From Rosa chinensis (lineage: Eukaryota > Streptophyta > Magnoliopsida > Rosales > Rosaceae): a DNA stretch of 64,000 bases. Below the pieces are notes generated by a model. That model was given only the letters and a program-made list of their open reading frames with translations. It had not been told where the DNA came from and did not search any database. Positions 60,497 to 64,000 of this stretch are shown piece after piece. The stretch's first letter is position 1. Every line of letters begins with the position of its first letter. The stretch lies in NCBI RefSeq assembly GCF_002994745.2, contig NC_037093.1, positions 69,273,510 through 69,337,509 on the forward strand, written 5' to 3'. Position numbers and translations under genes: made by a program.

Positions 60497-61263
60497 AATT
60501 TTCTAAATATTATTTTTACCTAAAAATATAAGGATCTTTCTTAATTTTGAACTCCAAAGTCTCCTACCGATTCTCTCTCTTCCTTATTAAAAGGGTCTCT
60601 AGAATATATATTATCCATAGAAATAGGGAATGCATGACATGTAGTAATCGGTTACTTTTTTTTTTTTTTTAGAATAATAATCGTTGGGAGCTTCTATTCA
60701 TACCTCCAAAATTGGTATTTAGACCTCCTCACTTAATAGACCTCCAACTTACTTTTACAAACAACCAATATGCTATCTACACCTCCCTAATTTTCCCTAC
60801 CCATCATCCAATAATATCAATAAAAACATTTTTTAGAGTGTTCTATTCATATACCTCCAAATCGATAGTTAGACCTCCATCAATTTTTGAACATTTCAAA
60901 ATATTATTTTACTCTTGATATAACTAAGCTGAACAAAAAAAAAAAAAAATTGATAGCTCTCTCTTTCTACCCCCCTCTATTCCCCTGCTTATTGTTGTAT
61001 TTTGTAGGCATATGCATCTTTAGAGGCCAAAAGCAGTTCATTTCTTCAACTTCCTAAGATTCCCTCATTTCATATATTTGCTCAAACAGTACGCTCCAAT
61101 GGATGAGTATGATTTTAAGCGAAAGTGGTCTGTTGGTGTTTTGGTTAGAGAATATTGCATATCTGAAATTGACTCGAGGAACTGCAAAGTAAGGAAATGG
61201 TCTGTTGATTTTTCCGCTACTTGGTAAGGATGAAGATCATAACAAAAACAAAAGGGAAAAAAT

Positions 61264-61472
61264 GATTCAAATTTGCTCACCATTTTTATTTTGTGGTGAT
61301 ATCACCACTCAATTAAAACTTGCCACGTCATGTAAAATTAATTTAATACTTAAAATTTATCTTTTTAATAAAACATCATGATTAACTATAATTATGTTTT
61401 ATAACACATGACAATTTTATATTGAGTGGTGATATCACCATCAAAGTATTGGTGGTGAGCAAATTTGAATCC
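61264..61472. mobile_element. Small MITE (209 bp)
   Basis: Left end GATTCAAATTTGCTCACCA, right end TGGTGAGCAAATTTGAATC, with matching inner inverted text TGGTGATATCACCACTCAAT. The flanks share AGGGAAAAAAT at 61253-61263 and 61473-61483, giving a target duplication of 9-11 bp, compatible with a Mutator-type MITE. It can form a long hairpin. Confidence 0.85.
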
Positions 61473-61508
61473 AGGGAAAAAATGGCATGAGGATGACCAT
61501 TTGTTGAT

Positions 61509-62172
61509 GGGTGATTCTAATTGGACCTCCAAATTTGATATTTGGACCTTCAACTTTTTTCAATTATAAATAGACTTTGTCAAGTTATATGAAAAGACAA
61601 ATAAGGACAATGAGAGAAAAATGAAAAAAATAAATAAATAAATACTCTTCTTACCTCCTCCAACCAAATGTAACATTCAATTAATTTTTTTTTTTAAATT
61701 TCCTTATATTGCCTAAAACAATTTATCCAAAACAATTAAGTAAAAATAATAATTTCTATACATGGGCCATCATTTAATACAAAAATAAATTCAAAACAAT
61801 CTGATTTGGAATTTTCTTAAACTAAATTAATTGAATATTATGATATAGTTATCGCTCGTTCTTCCAACCCAAAACTCTTGAAATATTTCTTTTAACAAAT
61901 TCAAAGAGATTCCAACAACATATTAAGATCGAGAACCAACCCTCTGATTAATTTTTGTAGAGGAGAGACTTACTCATAAGAGAGCAATATAATGTGATTT
62001 TGACTCGTGGTTGAAGATAGAGATAAAAAGCAGAGTAAAGATATGTTCAAGGGCGTTTTGGTAAAAATAAGGAGGTCTACTTAGCTTTTCAAGTATTCTA
62101 AAAAGTAAATTAGAGGTGTACTAAGTATGGGAGGTCCAAATAGCAAATTTGGAGGTCCAACTAGAATCACCC
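61509..62172. mobile_element. Mutator-type MITE (664 bp)
   Basis: A perfect 9-bp target duplication, TTTGTTGAT, lies at 61500-61508 and 62173-62181. Inverted ends GGGTGATTCTAATTGGACCT and its counterpart (AGGTCCAACTAGAATCACCC) differ by one base. The inner text ACCTCCAAATTTGATATTTGGACC resembles the outer element's ends, so the two families look related. No ORF. Confidence 0.92.
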
Positions 62173-62336
62173 TTTGTTGATTTCATACCTCTAAAAGGAA
62201 AAAGACTTTTTTTAATTTTTTCTTTCTTTATCTTTTGTGTCTTTATTGGTAATTTGACATGAGTTGATAAAGTCAACTATCACTTGAAAAAAGAAAGATG
62301 TCCAAATGTCAATTTTGGAGGTATGAATAGAAGCTC

Positions 62337-62954
62337 GTTTACTTCTTCATTACTCGTAGATGTGCTTATTCTAAAAAAAAAAAAATTTACTCGTAGATGT
62401 GATAAATGACTTCATTTAACCAATAATAAATAATATATTTAATAATTATTAATAATAAAATTTGATACTGTTGCTAATGTTTTTTTTTTTTTTTTTTATC
62501 ACGAAGCAACTTCATTAAATGAATGAAAGATATAATTTTTTTTTTAAAAGAAATATATCAACTCTTTTATTGATCAGCAAAATCGTACATAACGACCTAC
62601 TCTAGTGAGGCTGACAAAAAAGCTATCACCTAAACAATTCAACATTTTTATGGAACAATGAAGCACATCAAAAAACTATTCTACATCACCCATAAGTAAT
62701 CAAAAGAGGGCATAGGTGAAGTAAACATCTTTGGCGACATATCTAAAGCTGAGAACCCGCTGACTCCTTTCCCAAAAGAAAGAAATCAGCGAGATGTCAA
62801 TAACCCAATACCAACTAAAAGAAATTAAAAGAAAAAGGACAAAATGCAAATCTACAAGTAAGCCCTAACAGACTATGGCCTAACCCTAGATTCTAAACTC
62901 TAACAAAACTTGAAGTCCAGGCTCAATCGAACCAACCCAGACTGAGATTGCTAA
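62337..62954. other. Intergenic and antisense retroposon tail
   Basis: A 15-bp phrase, TTACTCGTAGATGTG, occurs twice around an A-run (62351-62365 and 62386-62400). T-runs at about 62480-62497 and 62535-62546, each followed by text resembling the reverse complement of an AATAAAA-type retroposon 3' end (CTCTTTTATTGATCAGC), suggest one or two minus-strand retroposons extending to about 63880. The target duplication was not found. Confidence 0.45.
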
Positions 62955-63215
62955 GAGCAAGTTAACCCGTTGGGTCACCACGTCAACCACTATTCATTAC
63001 TTTTTAGTGTTAATTTCACTCTCTGGGTCACGGGCACAATGTATTTAATGCCTTGGGTCACCAGGTCACTTTGCAGGTCACGATGGTGACCCAGAAAGTG
63101 ACTCCGGGTGACCCAGGTCACCATGAAAACTATGCCTGTGATTCAAATGGTGGAAATTAACACTAAAAAGCAGTGAATATTGAGTGACCTGGTAACCCAA
63201 TGGGTGAACTTGCTC
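62955..63215. mobile_element. Tourist-like (PIF/Harbinger) MITE, 261 bp
   Basis: Ends GAGCAAGTTAACCCGTTGGG and CCCAATGGGTGAACTTGCTC are inverted repeats, and TTTTTAGTGTTAATTTC recurs inverted further in. The flanking trinucleotide TAA is at 62952-62954 and 63216-63218, the preferred target of Tourist elements. The centre consists of repeated GGTCACC/GGTGACC words that can pair. Confidence 0.93.
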
Positions 63216-63218
63216 TAA

Positions 63219-64000
63219 GGGACCCATAGATTTGGGAACCCCAGCCACCTGGCAATCATCGTTGGCACAATCAACCACATAAACAGCCGCCGCCACCAAA
63301 GTCTGGCCCACCAACTCCGTCCCAACTATCTCCTACTTCAGTCAGACCGCTACCCTAGGCATTAAAGCTGCCATCACAACCTAGGCCAGATGAGGAAACT
63401 TCCCACAAACTCAGCCGTCGTCTCACACCAGCAAGCCCACCACCACCACTGCGACAAAACCACGGCCCATCCAATTCTTGAACGTCGAAAAATCAATCTG
63501 ACACAGAGAGAGTAGGAACCGCCAACTACGACGTCCTCCTCGCCAATCGCCAGTATTAGGATCTCCCAATCCCCAACCCGGATGGCCTAGCCACACTCTT
63601 TCCGGCAACCAGAGATCCCACAGCCCCGACATGCCGCCTCCTCAAGTCGATGAACATGCTCCAGCCGAGCCAACGAGAAATCACCATTGACGCCACCACA
63701 AAGCGTCACATAACAAAGAAGAAGGAATACCATTTCCCACAATTAAAGACCACGCCATCGAAAGTTGTCATCGCCCACCAAGAAGCCGAAGAGAGGAAGC
63801 AAGGCACCTCTACCAGACAATTTTGCCCACCGCCAAGAAAACTTAGGTCAGCCCTCATCCTCCCGAGAGAGTGTTTTTAACTAGGTATACATAGATATGA
63901 AATGTTCCTAGAACCATTTATCTTTTCATACCGTTATAACTAAACAAATGGGTTACAAGTACATTTATTTTCAAACGAAAATAAGAAAGCAAATAACCCT
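63219..64000. other. Retroposon-like C-rich segment; no gene named
   Basis: Up to about 63840 the sequence is C- and CCACC-rich, with short ORFs on both strands (63423-63632 minus, 63650-63880 plus) and no domain I recognise. It probably continues the antisense retroposon interrupted by the MITE at 62955. The last 120 bp are AT-rich. Confidence 0.35.

Larger units (their letters stand above)
60688..62336. mobile_element. Outer MITE-like element with two nested elements
   Basis: GAGCTTCTATTCATACCTCC at the left edge is mirrored by its exact reverse complement at 62317-62336, and the match extends into CAAAATTG on both sides. A clear target duplication was not found. Inside lie two complete smaller elements (61264-61472 and 61509-62172). 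A further internal copy of the terminal text (GTTCTATTCATATACCTCC, about 60839) suggests another, truncated family member. Confidence 0.75.

Noticed and set aside
1..64000. tRNA or rRNA genes
   Set aside because: No cloverleaf-like A/B box pairs or rRNA core sequence were noticed; the TGGTATCAGAGC at about 53860 is a retrotransposon primer site, not a tRNA gene.

Overview
This window is plant nuclear DNA, almost certainly from a eudicot. All host genes carry many short GT-AG introns, there are chloroplast-targeted products, and the intergenic space is filled with plant transposon types (Mutator-like, hAT, PIF/Harbinger, Copia and Gypsy LTRs, poly-A retroposons). I could not fix the species; a Rosaceae-like woody eudicot is only a guess.

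Layout. (1) Positions 1-575 are a degenerate 111-bp tandem repeat that starts before the window. (2) 1529-4522 is a complete Qa-SNARE syntaxin of the SYP31/SYP32 (Sed5) type, 5 exons, 349 aa. (3) 3794-5972 and 20954-23257 are a direct duplication of about 2.2 kb that brackets roughly 15 kb of inserted DNA. The duplicated block runs from the last syntaxin intron, through its last exon, into the first 17 codons of the next gene. The insert holds a 9-exon gene resembling an RNA polymerase I TAF1A/SL1 subunit (6097-12166), a Pack-MULE-like element with captured KH-domain sequence and a nested 2.6-kb solo LTR (12847-17118), a hAT MITE and a retroposon. (4) 23207-25202 is a lysine/glutamate-rich gene of unknown function, intact here and 5'-truncated in the other copy. 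(5) 26768-41599 is the very large TIC236/EMB2410 gene (23 exons, 2176 aa), the TamB-like inner-envelope partner of chloroplast protein import. (6) 42067-44790 (minus) is a PsbP-domain thylakoid-lumen protein, PPD5-like, arranged head to head with (7) 46002-47281, a CID5-like PAM2/CUE protein. I recall the Arabidopsis PPD5 and CID5 genes as neighbours too.

From about 48.7 kb to the end I see no convincing host gene. This part is a stack of transposons: a second Mutator-like family (48703-54990) split by a Copia element with nearly identical LTRs but dead coding sequence; a PIF/Harbinger-type element; a 1.1-kb sister of the first MULE carrying a gag-like ORF; an LTR fragment; a retroposon with a 15-bp target duplication; nested MITEs of related Mutator-like families; and a Tourist-like MITE. 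Many boundaries are supported by target-site duplications read directly from the sequence.

The clearest functional theme is chloroplast biogenesis (TIC236, PPD5). The other genes act in Golgi trafficking (syntaxin), rDNA transcription (TAF1A-like) and poly(A)-binding-protein interaction (CID5). They do not form one pathway. The most notable structure is the duplicative insertion at 3.8-23.3 kb. Exon boundaries were set by hand so that every splice joins in frame; no computation or database search was run.
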